A DNA stretch of 64,000 nt from Streptomyces noursei (GTDB taxonomy: Bacteria; Actinomycetota; Actinomycetes; Streptomycetales; Streptomycetaceae), in the NCBI RefSeq assembly GCF_016917755.1, contig NZ_CP070326.1:2914001-2978000 (forward strand), given 5' to 3'. Below are positions 55,540-64,000 of the stretch, one piece after another. The position numbers and the translations under genes are program-made. Under the pieces are notes generated by a model. The model ran no database searches and had not been told where the DNA came from. It worked only from the letters and a program-made list of their open reading frames with translations. Position 1 is the first letter of the stretch, and each line of letters opens with the position of its first letter.

Positions 55540-56976
55540 TCAGTGGGCGACGTCGGCCCCCGACGATACCGGGGCGTCCCGCTCGGCCGGACGGCGGTCC
55601 TGCCCGCCCCGGAGCAGCTCCGCCTCGATCTCCTCCAGGCTGCGGCCCTTGGTCTCCGGCAGCAGCCGCTGGACGAAGAGATACGCCAGCAGCGTCGTCC
55701 CGGCGAAGAAGAGGAAGTTGACCCCGGCGCCCCAGGCGTGCAGCAGCGAGGGGAAGACCAGCGCCACGATCATGTTGAACAGCCAGTTAAACAGCACGCA
55801 CAGGCTGACCGCGGCGGCCCGGATCCGCATCGGGAACAGCTCCGGCAGCATCACCCACTGCACCGGTCCCCAGGAGACCGCGAACGAGGCGATGTAGAGC
55901 GCGATGCCCAACAGCGTCAGGGTGGAGAGCAGCGCGCCGTAGCCGAGCCCGGAGAGGTTGGTGGCGGCCAGCACCACCATGGCCGCGCACATGCCCAGCG
56001 CCCCGATCCGCAGCAGCGGCTTGCGGCCCCTGCGGTCGATCAGCCGCATCGCCGGCAGCGTCATCAGCATGTTGAGCAGGCCGATGCCGACGTTGGCGAG
56101 GATGGCGCCGCCGGACCCGAAACCGATGTCGGTGAGCAGGGTCGGTGCGTAGTAGATGATCGTGTTGATACCGACGAAGTTCTGGAAGAACACCAGCAGC
56201 ATCCCGACCGTGAACACCCGCCGCAGCTGCGGCGACAGCAGCCGCCGCAGGCTCAGCGGCTCGCCGGCCTCCCGTTCGGCGCGCTCGGTCCGCTCGATCT
56301 CGGCCAGCTCCTCGGCCGCCGACGCGGCGTCCCCGCGCAGCCGCGTCAGCACCTCGCGGGCCTGTCCGCCCCGGCCTTTGCCCACCAGCCAGCGCGGACT
56401 CTCCGGCTGGGTGAGGATGCCCAGCGCCAGCACCGCGGCCGGGACCACGCCCAGGCCGATCATCCAGCGCCAGGCCCCGGAGTCGGCGAGCAGGTAGTCG
56501 GTGACGTAGGCGACGAAGATGCCGACCGTCACCAGCAGCTGCATCAGCGAGGTGAGCCCGCCCCGCAGATGCTTGGGCGCGAGCTCGGTGAGGTACAGCG
56601 GGACGACGACGGAGGCGATGCCCACGCCGACCCCGATCACGAAGCGGAACGCGATCAGCGCGGCGGCCCCGGTGGCGCAGGCCGCGCCGAGGGTGCCGAG
56701 GATGAAGACCCCGGAGGCGACCAGGATCAGCCGCCGGCGCCCCCAGGAGTCGGAGAGCCGCCCCGAGAGGCCGGCGCCGAGCATCGCCCCTACGAGGAGG
56801 CCGGAGACGACCAGGCCCTCCAGGAGCGGGGTGAGCGCGATATCGCGCTTGAGGAAGAGCATGGCGCCGGAGATGACGCCGGTGTCGTAGCCCCAGAGGA
56901 TGCCCCCGAGGGCACCGAAGACCCAGATCAGCGCGTTCTTGAGGGACACGGGTACAGCCTTGACGGATGCGGGCAC
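55540..56976 (-). CDS. MFS sugar transporter (sugar porter family)
   Basis: A 478-residue proton symporter-type sugar transporter with 12 transmembrane helices. Sugar-porter signatures are GILWGYDTGVISGAMLF, GRLSDSWGRRRLIL, PESPRWLVGKGR, FQNFVGINTIIYYAPTL and PETKGRSLEEIEAE. GTG 56976 is the likely start, 5 nt after the dehydrogenase stop; GTG 56949 is an alternative. Together with the dehydrogenase and divergent kinase it suggests polyol or hexose uptake. Confidence 0.92.
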   Translation of the reverse strand: MPASVKAVPVSLKNALIWVFGALGGILWGYDTGVISGAMLFLKRDIALTPLLEGLVVSGLLVGAMLGAGLSGRLSDSWGRRRLILVASGVFILGTLGAACATGAAALIAFRFVIGVGVGIASVVVPLYLTELAPKHLRGGLTSLMQLLVTVGIFVAYVTDYLLADSGAWRWMIGLGVVPAAVLALGILTQPESPRWLVGKGRGGQAREVLTRLRGDAASAAEELAEIERTERAEREAGEPLSLRRLLSPQLRRVFTVGMLLVFFQNFVGINTIIYYAPTLLTDIGFGSGGAILANVGIGLLNMLMTLPAMRLIDRRGRKPLLRIGALGMCAAMVVLAATNLSGLGYGALLSTLTLLGIALYIASFAVSWGPVQWVMLPELFPMRIRAAAVSLCVLFNWLFNMIVALVFPSLLHAWGAGVNFLFFAGTTLLAYLFVQRLLPETKGRSLEEIEAELLRGGQDRRPAERDAPVSSGADVAH

Positions 56977-56981
56977 GGCTC

Positions 56982-57989
56982 TCAGCCCTTCTGCGGGGCG
57001 ATGTGGATCTTGCGGCCGGTGCCGGCCCGGAAGCGGGCCACCGCCTCGTCGAAGTCGTCCAGCCCGTAGACGTCGGAGACCAGCGGGTCCAGATCGAGGC
57101 CGGCGGCCAGCAGGTCGACGGCCGGCTGGAAGCTGTTGTGCACCGCCATCGAGCCGATGATGTCGATCTCCTGGCTGTAGACGCGGTACGGCGAGAAGGA
57201 CGCGCCGCGGGCCGGGTCGGCGACGCCGAACTGGAGGAAGGTGCCACCGCGGCGCACCCGGCCCAGGCCGTCCTCGATGGCCGCGATCACCCCGGTCGCG
57301 TCGATCACCACCTCGAAACCGGGGGCCCGGTCGAGGGCGTCGGCGCCGGTCACCGCCGCGTCCACGCCGAAGGACCGGGCGAACGCCAGCCGTTCCTCGT
57401 TGAGGTCCACGACGGAGACCGAGGCAGCGCCCGCGGTCCGCACCAGCGCGGCCATCATCAGGCCCATGGTGCCGGCCCCGTAGATCAGGTAGTGCTCGCC
57501 GGGGCGGCGCGGCAGCCGGTTGAGGCCGTGCACGGCGCAGGACAGCGGCTCGACGAGTCCGGCGGCGGCCTCCGAGAGGTGGGCCGGCAGGACGTAGCAG
57601 CAGCGGGCCGGGACCGCGACCAGTTCGGCGAAGCCGCCGGCCCGGGTGACGCCGATCGCGGTGTAGTCCTCGCAGAGGTTGCCGCGGCCGACCCGGCAGT
57701 AGTGGCAGGCGCCGCACGGCATGTTGGGGTCGACCGCGACCCGCTCGCCGACCGCCCGGTCCCGCACCGCCGAGCCCACCGCGACGACCTCGCCGGTCAG
57801 CTCGTGCCCGGGGACCAACGGGTAGCGGACCACCGGCAGCTCACCGCCGAGGACGTGCATGTCGGTGCCGCACAGCCCGCAGGAGGTGACGCGGACGACC
57901 ACCTCGTCGGGCTCCGGGCGGGGATCGGGCAGTTCGGTGACAGCGGCGGTGCCCCGGGGGCCCGGTGCGGTGACCACGAGAGCGCGCAT
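56982..57989 (-). CDS. Zinc-dependent medium-chain dehydrogenase (polyol dehydrogenase type)
   Basis: A 335-residue MDR-family enzyme. The catalytic zinc site is CGLCGTDMH with GHE, the structural zinc site CGACHYCRVGRGNLC, and the NAD fold IYGAGTMGLMMAAL. It resembles sorbitol/threonine dehydrogenase-like enzymes; oxidation of a sugar alcohol to a ketose is the best guess. GAGGAG is before the ATG. First gene of a leftward operon with the transporter. Confidence 0.9.
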   Translation of the reverse strand: MRALVVTAPGPRGTAAVTELPDPRPEPDEVVVRVTSCGLCGTDMHVLGGELPVVRYPLVPGHELTGEVVAVGSAVRDRAVGERVAVDPNMPCGACHYCRVGRGNLCEDYTAIGVTRAGGFAELVAVPARCCYVLPAHLSEAAAGLVEPLSCAVHGLNRLPRRPGEHYLIYGAGTMGLMMAALVRTAGAASVSVVDLNEERLAFARSFGVDAAVTGADALDRAPGFEVVIDATGVIAAIEDGLGRVRRGGTFLQFGVADPARGASFSPYRVYSQEIDIIGSMAVHNSFQPAVDLLAAGLDLDPLVSDVYGLDDFDEAVARFRAGTGRKIHIAPQKG

Positions 57990-58053
57990 CGGCGCCTCCT
58001 CACGACGTCGTGCGGATTTCGATGGCGGGGACACTACAGAAGATCCGCCATCA

Positions 58054-58079
58054 CGTAAACGCTTACGCAAGCGTTTACG
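58054..58079. promoter_or_regulatory. LacI-type operator
   Basis: CGTAAACGCTT-ACGC-AAGCGTTTACG: 11-bp perfect arms around a 4-bp centre, between the dehydrogenase and lacI genes. The AAACGCTT/AAGCGTTT cores are typical of LacI-family sites; it could be two overlapping sites. Confidence 0.8.
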
Positions 58080-58187
58080 TTTGGCCTTCGGCAGACGTAC
58101 TGTGATGGACTGCGGCGGACGGGCACGGAGGCCGACCGCCGGGAGCCGGCGCACTGAGCGCCGGGGCGGCGGGGAGGAAAGAGCCGG

Positions 58188-59192
58188 ATGACGACGATGG
58201 TGGATGTGGCACGGCGCGCGGGCGTCTCGGTCGCCACGGTCTCGCACGTGGTGAACGACACCCGGCCGGTGCGTCCGGACACCCGGGCCGCGGTGCTGGC
58301 CGCCATCGAGGAGCTCGGCTACACCCACAACACCCTCGCCCGTTCGCTGGTCACCTCCCGCACCCGCTCCATCGGCCTGGCGGTCTCGGCGATCAGCAAC
58401 CCGTACTTCACCGAGATCCTCCAGGGCGTGGAGGCCGGCGCACTGGAGGCCGGATACAGCCTGCTGATCGCCGATCCGCACGACGATCCGCGGCACGAGC
58501 GCAAGGTCGTCCAGCTGCTGCACGAGCGGCGGGTGGACGGCATGATCGTCGCGCCGTCCGCGGAGCCGGCCGAGATGGTCGACTATGTGACGAAGCGTCA
58601 GGTTCCTACGGTCTTCCTCGACCGGCTGGTCGGCAACGGCTTCGACCAGGTCTGCGCGGAGAGCGCCGGTCCGGTCCGCCGACTCGTCGAGCACCTGGCC
58701 GACGCGGGCCACACCCGGATCGGCCTGGTGGCGGGGCTGCCCGGGCTCAGCACCACCACCGAGCGGGTCCAGGGCTACCGCGAGGGGCTGCGCGCCCGCG
58801 GACTGCCGTTCGCGCCCGAGCTGTTGGCCGGCGGCAACTCCGAGGCGGAGGGCGCCCAGGACGCCACCCGGCACCTGCTTGCCGCGCCGGAGCCGCCCAC
58901 CGCGATCATCACCGCCAACAACGCGATGACCATCGGCGCCCTCCAGGCGCTGCGCGGCCTGGGCCTGGAGGTGCCCCGGGACATCGCCCTGGCCTGCTTC
59001 GACGACTTCTCCTGGGCGGACCTCTTCACCCCGCGGCTGACCGCGATCGCCCAGCCCAGCAAGGAACTCGGGACGGCGGCGGTCCGGCTCCTGCTGGAAC
59101 GGCTGGACGACCCGCACCGGCCACCGCGCACCGTCCGACTGCCCTGCACCTTCGTGCACCGCACCTCGTGCGGCTGCCCCGAGACCGCTTAG
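58188..59192 (+). CDS. LacI-family transcriptional regulator
   Basis: A 334-residue regulator with the N-terminal LacI helix-turn-helix (VDVARRAGVSVATVSHVVND) and hinge (YTHNTLARSLVTSRT), followed by the periplasmic-binding-like sugar domain (IGLAVSAISNPYFTEILQGV, ACFDDFSWADLFTPRLTAI). It probably senses the sugar or polyol handled by the neighbouring genes and binds the palindrome at 58054-58079. Confidence 0.94.
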   Translation: MTTMVDVARRAGVSVATVSHVVNDTRPVRPDTRAAVLAAIEELGYTHNTLARSLVTSRTRSIGLAVSAISNPYFTEILQGVEAGALEAGYSLLIADPHDDPRHERKVVQLLHERRVDGMIVAPSAEPAEMVDYVTKRQVPTVFLDRLVGNGFDQVCAESAGPVRRLVEHLADAGHTRIGLVAGLPGLSTTTERVQGYREGLRARGLPFAPELLAGGNSEAEGAQDATRHLLAAPEPPTAIITANNAMTIGALQALRGLGLEVPRDIALACFDDFSWADLFTPRLTAIAQPSKELGTAAVRLLLERLDDPHRPPRTVRLPCTFVHRTSCGCPETA

Positions 59193-59193
59193 C

Positions 59194-59234
59194 GGCCGTC
59201 CGGTGGGCCGGGCACACCGCCCCGCCGGACGGCC
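59194..59234. terminator. Hairpin between lacI and kinase genes
   Basis: GGCCGTCCGG/CCGGACGGCC, 10-bp perfect stem with a 21-nt loop, starting just after the lacI stop. It may attenuate read-through into the kinase gene. Confidence 0.5.
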
Positions 59235-59306
59235 CCAGGGCCCGGACGGGCCCCGCCCGCCACGCCCCGGCCGGCCCCGGCCGCAGCAGGAAAGGACCCG
59301 CACCCC

Positions 59307-60332
59307 GTGATCGTCGTCGCCGGCGAGGCCCTGATCGACCTCGTCCCCAGTCAACAGCCTTACCCGGACGGGCCGTTGCCGGCGCTGCTGCCGCGGCGCG
59401 GCGGCGGGCCGTACAACACCGCGCTGGCGCTGGGGCGGCTGGGCTCGCCCACCGCGTTCTGCTCGCGGGTCTCCACCGACACCTTCGGGGCGTCGCTGCT
59501 GCGCGGTCTGCGCGACGGCGGGGTGGACACCTCGTTGGTGCAGCGCGGCCCGGAGCCCACCACCCTGGCGGTCGCGGACATCAGCCCGGACGGCTCGGCC
59601 GGCTACGGCTTCTACGTGGAGGGCACCGCCGACCGGCTCTTCACCCTGCCGCCGGCGCTGCCCGGGGCGGTGCGGGCCCTCTCCCTGGGCACCTGTTCGC
59701 TGGTGCTGGAGCCGGGCGCCGGGGCGTACGAGGCGCTGCTGCGCCGGGAGGCCCGGCGCGGGGTGTTCACCGCGCTCGACCCCAACATCCGCCCGGGGCT
59801 GATCCCCGATCCGGACGCCTATCGGGCGCGCTTCCGCTCCTGGCTGTCGGACGTGGCGCTGTTGAAGCTGTCCGACGAGGACGCGCTGTGGCTGGCCGGG
59901 GCCGGTCCGGTTGCAGGTGCGGACGCGGGCGCGGCGGGGGCGCCCGGGGCCGATCGGGCGGCGGTCCTCGCGGCCGCCCGGGAGTGGCTGGCCGTCGGGC
60001 CCGCGGCGATCGTGCTCACCCACGGCGGCGACGGGTTGACGGTGCTGACCCGGGGCGGCGGCGAGGTGGCGGTACCCGGCGAGCGGATCACCGTCGTCGA
60101 CACCATCGGCGCGGGCGACACCGTCAACGCGGCGCTGCTGCACCGGCTGGACGTCCATGGTGCGCTGTCGTACGCGGCGGTCGAGGCGCTCGGCGACGGC
60201 GACTGGGACGACATCCTGCGCTTCGCCGCCCGGGCGGCCGCCGTCACCTGCTCCCGGGCGGGCGCCGAGCCGCCGTTCGCCGCGGAGCTGACGGAGCTGA
60301 CCGAGCGAGGCGCCGACGGGCCCGTCGCCTGA
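59307..60332 (+). CDS. PfkB-family sugar kinase (fructokinase-like)
   Basis: A 341-residue ribokinase/PfkB-family kinase. Signature 1 is RRGGGPYNTALALGRLGSPT, signature 2 is VVDTIGAGDTVNAALLHR with the catalytic Asp. GGAAAGGA lies before the GTG at 59307. In this setting it would phosphorylate the ketose made by the zinc dehydrogenase. An Ala/Gly insert (about 200-215) is non-conserved. Confidence 0.92.
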   Translation: MIVVAGEALIDLVPSQQPYPDGPLPALLPRRGGGPYNTALALGRLGSPTAFCSRVSTDTFGASLLRGLRDGGVDTSLVQRGPEPTTLAVADISPDGSAGYGFYVEGTADRLFTLPPALPGAVRALSLGTCSLVLEPGAGAYEALLRREARRGVFTALDPNIRPGLIPDPDAYRARFRSWLSDVALLKLSDEDALWLAGAGPVAGADAGAAGAPGADRAAVLAAAREWLAVGPAAIVLTHGGDGLTVLTRGGGEVAVPGERITVVDTIGAGDTVNAALLHRLDVHGALSYAAVEALGDGDWDDILRFAARAAAVTCSRAGAEPPFAAELTELTERGADGPVA

Positions 60333-60345
60333 CGGGCCGCGGGCA

Positions 60346-60392
60346 GCACGGCGGGGGCGGAGCCCCGGGAAGAGGCTCCGCCCCCGCTGTGC
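60346..60392. terminator. Terminator between kinase and uvrA genes
   Basis: A 19-bp stem (arms 60346-60364 and 60374-60392) with one G-T pair and a 9-nt loop, 14 nt past the kinase stop and 28 nt past the uvrA stop; likely serves both convergent genes. Confidence 0.8.
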
Positions 60393-60419
60393 CGCGTGCG
60401 GCGGTGTTGCGGTGCGGCG

Positions 60420-63400
60420 TCAGGAGGCCCGGCGGGCCCGCGTCGCCGTCTTCTTGGCCGCGGCCTTCTTCGCCGGGGCCTTCTCGGCTGTGGTGGCGGC
60501 GTCCTTCTTGGCCGCGGCCTTCTTCGCCGTCGTCTTCTTGGCCGTCGCCTTCTTCGCCGCGGTCGAGGCGGTCACCGTCGTCTTCCCTGCGGAAGCGGCG
60601 GCCACGGCCTTCTTCGCCACGGCCTTCTTCGCCGCGGTCTTCCGGGCGGCCGGCTTCCGGGGCCCGCCGTCGACCAGCGCCGCGTCGCTGACCCGGTCGC
60701 CGAGGATGTCCCGCAGGAACTTGCCGGTGTGGCTGGCCGGGATCGACGCGACCTGCTCCGGGGTGCCCTCGGCGACGACCATGCCGCCGCCGCTGCCGCC
60801 CTCGGGGCCCATGTCGATGACCCAGTCCGCGGTCTTGATCACATCGAGGTTGTGCTCGATGACGATCACCGTGTTGCCCTTGTCGACCAGGCCGGAGAGC
60901 ACCTTGATGAGCTTGCTGATGTCCTCGAAGTGCAGACCCGTGGTGGGCTCGTCCAGGACATAGACGGTGCTGCCGGTGGAGCGCTTCTGGAGCTCGCTGG
61001 CCAGCTTGACGCGCTGCGCCTCACCGCCGGAGAGGGTCGGCGCGGACTGACCGAGCCGGACGTAGCCGAGACCGACCTCGTTGAGCGTCTTGAGGTGGCG
61101 GGCGATGGTCGGCACCGCCTCGAAGAAGCTCAGCGCCTCCTCGATCGGCATGTCCAGCACCTCGGCGATGGACTTGCCCTTGTAGTGCACCTCCAGCGTC
61201 TCGCGGTTGTAGCGCGCGCCGTGGCAGACCTCGCACGGGACGTAGACGTCCGGGAGGAAGTTCATCTCGATCTTGATGGTGCCGTCGCCGGAGCAGTTCT
61301 CGCAGCGGCCGCCCTTGACGTTGAAGGAGAAGCGGCCCGGCAGATAGCCGCGGACCTTGGCCTCCATCGTCTCCGCGAAGAGCTTGCGGACGTGGTCGAA
61401 GACGCCGGTGTAGGTGGCCGGGTTGGAGCGCGGGGTCCGGCCGATCGGCGACTGGTCGACGTGCACCACCTTGTCGACGAGGTCGTCGCCGGCGACCCGG
61501 GTGTGCCGGCCGGGGACCGACTTGGCGCCGTTCAGCTCGCGCGCGAGGTGGGTGTAGAGGATGTCGTTGACCAGCGTCGACTTGCCGGAGCCGGAGACGC
61601 CGGTGACGGCGGAGAGCACCCCGAGCGGGAAGGAGACGTCGATGTCGCGGAGGTTGTTCTCCTTCGCGCCATGGACGGTCAGCCGGCGGGACGGGTCGGT
61701 GGGACGGCGGACGTCCGGGGTCGCGATGGCCTTCTTGCCGGAGAGGTACTGGCCGGTGATCGAGTCCTTGTTGGCCAGCAGCTGCTTCATGGGGCCGCTG
61801 TGGACGACCTTGCCGCCGTGCTCACCGGCGCCCGGGCCGATGTCGACCACCCAGTCCGCGACCTTGATGGTGTCCTCGTCGTGCTCCACCACGATCAGGG
61901 TGTTGCCCATGTCGCGCAGCCGCACCAGGGTCTCGATCAGCCGGTGGTTGTCGCGCTGGTGCAGGCCGATCGACGGCTCGTCCAGGACGTAGAGCACGCC
62001 CACCAGGCCGGAGCCGATCTGGGTGGCGAGGCGGATGCGCTGGGCCTCGCCGCCGGAAAGGGTGCCGGCCGCGCGGTTCAGCGAGAGGTAGTCCAGGCCG
62101 ACGTCGACCAGGAACTTCAGCCGCTCGTTGACCTCCTTGAGGACCCGCTCGGCGATGGTCTTCTCGCGGGAGTTGAGCGTCATCGAGCGCAGGAAGTCGG
62201 CGCAGTCGCTGATCGACATGGCTGCGACCTCGGCGATCGACTTCTCCTGGACCGTCACGGCGAGCACGATCGGCTTGAGCCGGGTGCCCTCGCAGGTCGG
62301 GCAGGGCACCTCGCGCATATAGCCCTCGAAGCGCTCCCGGCTGCTGTCGCTCTCCGCCTCGCTGTGCCTCCGCTTGACGAACGGCACCGCACCCTCGAAG
62401 GCGGTGGTGTAGGCCCGTTGGCGGCCGTAGCGGTTGCGGTAGCGGACCTCGATCTGGGTCTTGTGGCCGTGCAGCAGGGCCTTCTTGGCGCGCTGCGGCA
62501 GGCCGGCCCAGGGGATGTCCGTGCGGAAGCCCAGGGCGTCGGCGAGCGCGCCGACCAGGCGGCCGAAGTAGTCCTTGGTGTGGCCGCCGGACCAGGGGTG
62601 GATGGCGCCCTCGTCGAGGGACCGCTCCTCGTCCGGGATGATCAGCTCGGGGTCGACCTCCATGCGGGTGCCGATGCCGGTGCAGTCCGGGCAGGCGCCG
62701 AAGGGCGAGTTGAAGGAGAAGGAACGGGGCTCCAGCTCCTCGAAGGAGAGGTCGTCGTAGGCGCAGTAGAGGTGCTCGGAGTACATCCGCTCGCGCTGCG
62801 GGTCGTCGGCGTCGAGGTCGACGAAGTCGAGGATGACCATGCCGCCGGAGAGCCCGAGGGCGGTCTCGACGGAGTCGGTCAGCCGGCGCTTGGCGCTCTC
62901 CTTGACCGTGAGGCGGTCGATGACCACCTCGATGGTGTGCTTCTCCTGCTTCTTCAGCTTCGGCGGATCGGTGAGCTGGATGGTCTCCCCGTCGACCCGG
63001 GCGCGGCTGTAGCCCTTGGTCTGGAGGTCGGAGAAGAGGTCGACGAACTCGCCCTTGCGCTCGCGCACCAGCGGCGAGAGCACCTGGAAGCGGCTGCCCT
63101 CGGGGAGCTCCAGGACCTTGTCGACGATGGCCTGGGGCGACTGCCGGGCGATCGGCCGCGCGCACTGCGGGCAGTGCGGCTTGCCGATCCGGGCGAAGAG
63201 CAGCCGGAGGTAGTCGTAGACCTCGGTGATCGTGCCGACCGTCGAGCGCGGGTTGCGCGAGGTCGACTTCTGGTCGATGGAGACCGCGGGGGACAGCCCC
63301 TCGATGAAGTCCACATCGGGCTTGTCCATCTGCCCGAGGAACTGCCGGGCGTACGAGGAGAGCGACTCGACATAGCGCCGCTGCCCCTCGGCGAAGATCG

Positions 63401-63533
63401 TGTCGAAGGCGAGCGAGGACTTGCCCGACCCGGAGAGCCCCGTGAAGACGATGAGGGAGTCGCGGGGGAGGTCGAGCGAGACGTTGCGGAGGTTGTGCTC
63501 GCGAGCGCCACGGACGATGAGACGGTCGGCCAC
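60420..63533 (-). CDS. uvrA: Excinuclease ABC subunit A with a Lys/Ala-rich C-terminal tail
   Basis: DNA damage recognition ATPase of nucleotide excision repair, 1037 residues, longer than the usual 940-960. Two ABC modules have Walker [21 protein letters not shown] and [16 protein letters not shown], and signatures [14 protein letters not shown] and [15 protein letters not shown]. The zinc cysteines are in [24 protein letters not shown] and CENCSGDG. After residue about 955 comes an 80-residue histone H1-like tail ([16 protein letters not shown]). The GTG at 63533 has AAGGTG upstream. Confidence 0.96.
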   Translation of the reverse strand: MADRLIVRGAREHNLRNVSLDLPRDSLIVFTGLSGSGKSSLAFDTIFAEGQRRYVESLSSYARQFLGQMDKPDVDFIEGLSPAVSIDQKSTSRNPRSTVGTITEVYDYLRLLFARIGKPHCPQCARPIARQSPQAIVDKVLELPEGSRFQVLSPLVRERKGEFVDLFSDLQTKGYSRARVDGETIQLTDPPKLKKQEKHTIEVVIDRLTVKESAKRRLTDSVETALGLSGGMVILDFVDLDADDPQRERMYSEHLYCAYDDLSFEELEPRSFSFNSPFGACPDCTGIGTRMEVDPELIIPDEERSLDEGAIHPWSGGHTKDYFGRLVGALADALGFRTDIPWAGLPQRAKKALLHGHKTQIEVRYRNRYGRQRAYTTAFEGAVPFVKRRHSEAESDSSRERFEGYMREVPCPTCEGTRLKPIVLAVTVQEKSIAEVAAMSISDCADFLRSMTLNSREKTIAERVLKEVNERLKFLVDVGLDYLSLNRAAGTLSGGEAQRIRLATQIGSGLVGVLYVLDEPSIGLHQRDNHRLIETLVRLRDMGNTLIVVEHDEDTIKVADWVVDIGPGAGEHGGKVVHSGPMKQLLANKDSITGQYLSGKKAIATPDVRRPTDPSRRLTVHGAKENNLRDIDVSFPLGVLSAVTGVSGSGKSTLVNDILYTHLARELNGAKSVPGRHTRVAGDDLVDKVVHVDQSPIGRTPRSNPATYTGVFDHVRKLFAETMEAKVRGYLPGRFSFNVKGGRCENCSGDGTIKIEMNFLPDVYVPCEVCHGARYNRETLEVHYKGKSIAEVLDMPIEEALSFFEAVPTIARHLKTLNEVGLGYVRLGQSAPTLSGGEAQRVKLASELQKRSTGSTVYVLDEPTTGLHFEDISKLIKVLSGLVDKGNTVIVIEHNLDVIKTADWVIDMGPEGGSGGGMVVAEGTPEQVASIPASHTGKFLRDILGDRVSDAALVDGGPRKPAARKTAAKKAVAKKAVAAASAGKTTVTASTAAKKATAKKTTAKKAAAKKDAATTAEKAPAKKAAAKKTATRARRAS

Positions 63534-63678
63534 GCCGGTCGGCACCTTTCTTGGAGAGGGGCGGAAGCCACGGGCTGCGTCCACCGCGCGGTGAGCGAGC
63601 AGAGGCGGCGGAGCGGAGCGGGCCCCGGACCAAGGGTATGGGGGCCGCCGCGGCACTGTCTTTGGGATGCCACACACG

Positions 63679-63700
63679 AGCCTATAGCACGCGCATTCGA
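63679..63700 (-). promoter_or_regulatory. Possible uvrA promoter with an SOS-like half-site
   Basis: Minus-strand -10-like TAGGCT (63684-63679) is immediately preceded by TCGAAT-GCGC-GTGCTA (63700-63685). The first half resembles the actinobacterial LexA box TCGAAC-N4-GTTCGA; the second half is poor. No RecA-NDp-type motif is seen upstream of uvrA. Confidence 0.35.
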
Positions 63701-63816
63701 TTTACGGGCCTCGCAAGCCCTCTTCACCCAAACGTGTGGCGGCCCCGCAACCTTCCCACCGCGATGACCAGCCGTTACACCGTTCAGCGGGCGGCACCCC
63801 CGGGGTGCGCCCGCGG

Positions 63817-64000
63817 TCACCCCCGCCCGAGCCCCCCGTCGGGCAGCGCCCGCGCCAGCACGTCGAACGTGTGCCGGATCACTGCTTCGTGGTCAACGGC
63901 CACCTCGTCCACGGGGTCACCCTCCAGTTGCCGAACGACGGCCTCCGCGAAGAACGTCCGCCAGCCCGCGATGATCAACGCCGCGGCCAACCGGGCGTCC
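63817..64000 (-). CDS. TetR-family regulator, C-terminal fragment
   Basis: The last 60 codons of a gene whose beginning lies beyond 64000. The sequence DARLAAALIIAGWRTFFAEA and DEVAVDHEAVIRHTFDVLAR is the typical C-terminal end of a TetR ligand domain. It is upstream of uvrA on the same strand, with 283 nt between. Confidence 0.75.
   Translation of the reverse strand, partial: DARLAAALIIAGWRTFFAEAVVRQLEGDPVDEVAVDHEAVIRHTFDVLARALPDGGLGRG

Noticed and set aside
60396..63767. Very long open frame opposite uvrA
   Set aside because: It mirrors uvrA codons; there is no start site with a ribosome binding site and no recognisable motif.

Overview
The window is 64 kb of high-GC actinobacterial chromosome, almost certainly from a Streptomyces. 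Codons end in G or C nearly everywhere and GTG starts are common. Many genes overlap by 4 nt (ATGA/GTGA). The gene order sufR-B-D-C-S-U, ctaA, ctaB, tkt-tal-zwf-opcA-pgl, pgi, secG-tpiA-pgk-gap, whiA-yvcK-rapZ-uvrC, uvrA is the conserved Streptomyces core block that includes the sporulation regulator WhiA. Both window ends cut genes: an ene-reductase at position 1 and a TetR regulator at position 64000.

Layout. Bases 1-14.2 kb are more variable. They hold an ene-reductase, a class V aminotransferase, a DsbA-like protein, a uronate/glucarate catabolic group (aldehyde dehydrogenase with an internal deletion, IclR regulator, kdgD, a kdgD-coupled unknown, uronate dehydrogenase), a secreted protein with a class F sortase, and a double TerD protein. 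Bases 16.0-17.9 kb hold the most interesting item: a remnant of a secreted nuclease gene, interrupted by a 1394-bp tnpB-only IS200/IS605-superfamily element sitting exactly 3' of a TTGAT pentamer. Bases 18-27.9 kb carry dapD, an SMR exporter with its TetR regulator, and the complete suf iron-sulfur operon under SufR. Bases 28-33.6 kb carry an ABC exporter and heme O/A synthesis (ctaA, ctaB). Bases 34-47 kb carry the pentose phosphate and lower glycolytic operons. Bases 47.2-52.3 kb carry whiA, yvcK, rapZ and uvrC. Bases 52.4-55.1 kb carry a secreted papain-like protease with a membrane-anchored partner and a helix-turn-helix regulator. Bases 55.1-60.3 kb carry a LacI-controlled polyol/sugar module (MFS transporter, zinc dehydrogenase, PfkB kinase, plus a Rieske protein). 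uvrA follows at 60.4-63.5 kb.

Main observation. The tnpB of the inserted element has an upstream sequence (17693-17715, minus strand) that fits the RecA-independent DNA-damage promoter of actinobacteria (RecA-NDp/PafBC type, TTGTCR-gtg-N8-TAnnnT). The same architecture lies directly in front of uvrC in this window (52314-52336). This suggests that a TnpB nuclease element has acquired, or carries, DNA-damage-linked expression. The tnpB frame is broken by one base in a run of five G, so it is either recently inactivated, frameshifted in translation, or a sequencing error. The element ends, target pentamer, guide and empty site can all be read from the sequence. No rRNA, tRNA or CRISPR array was seen.
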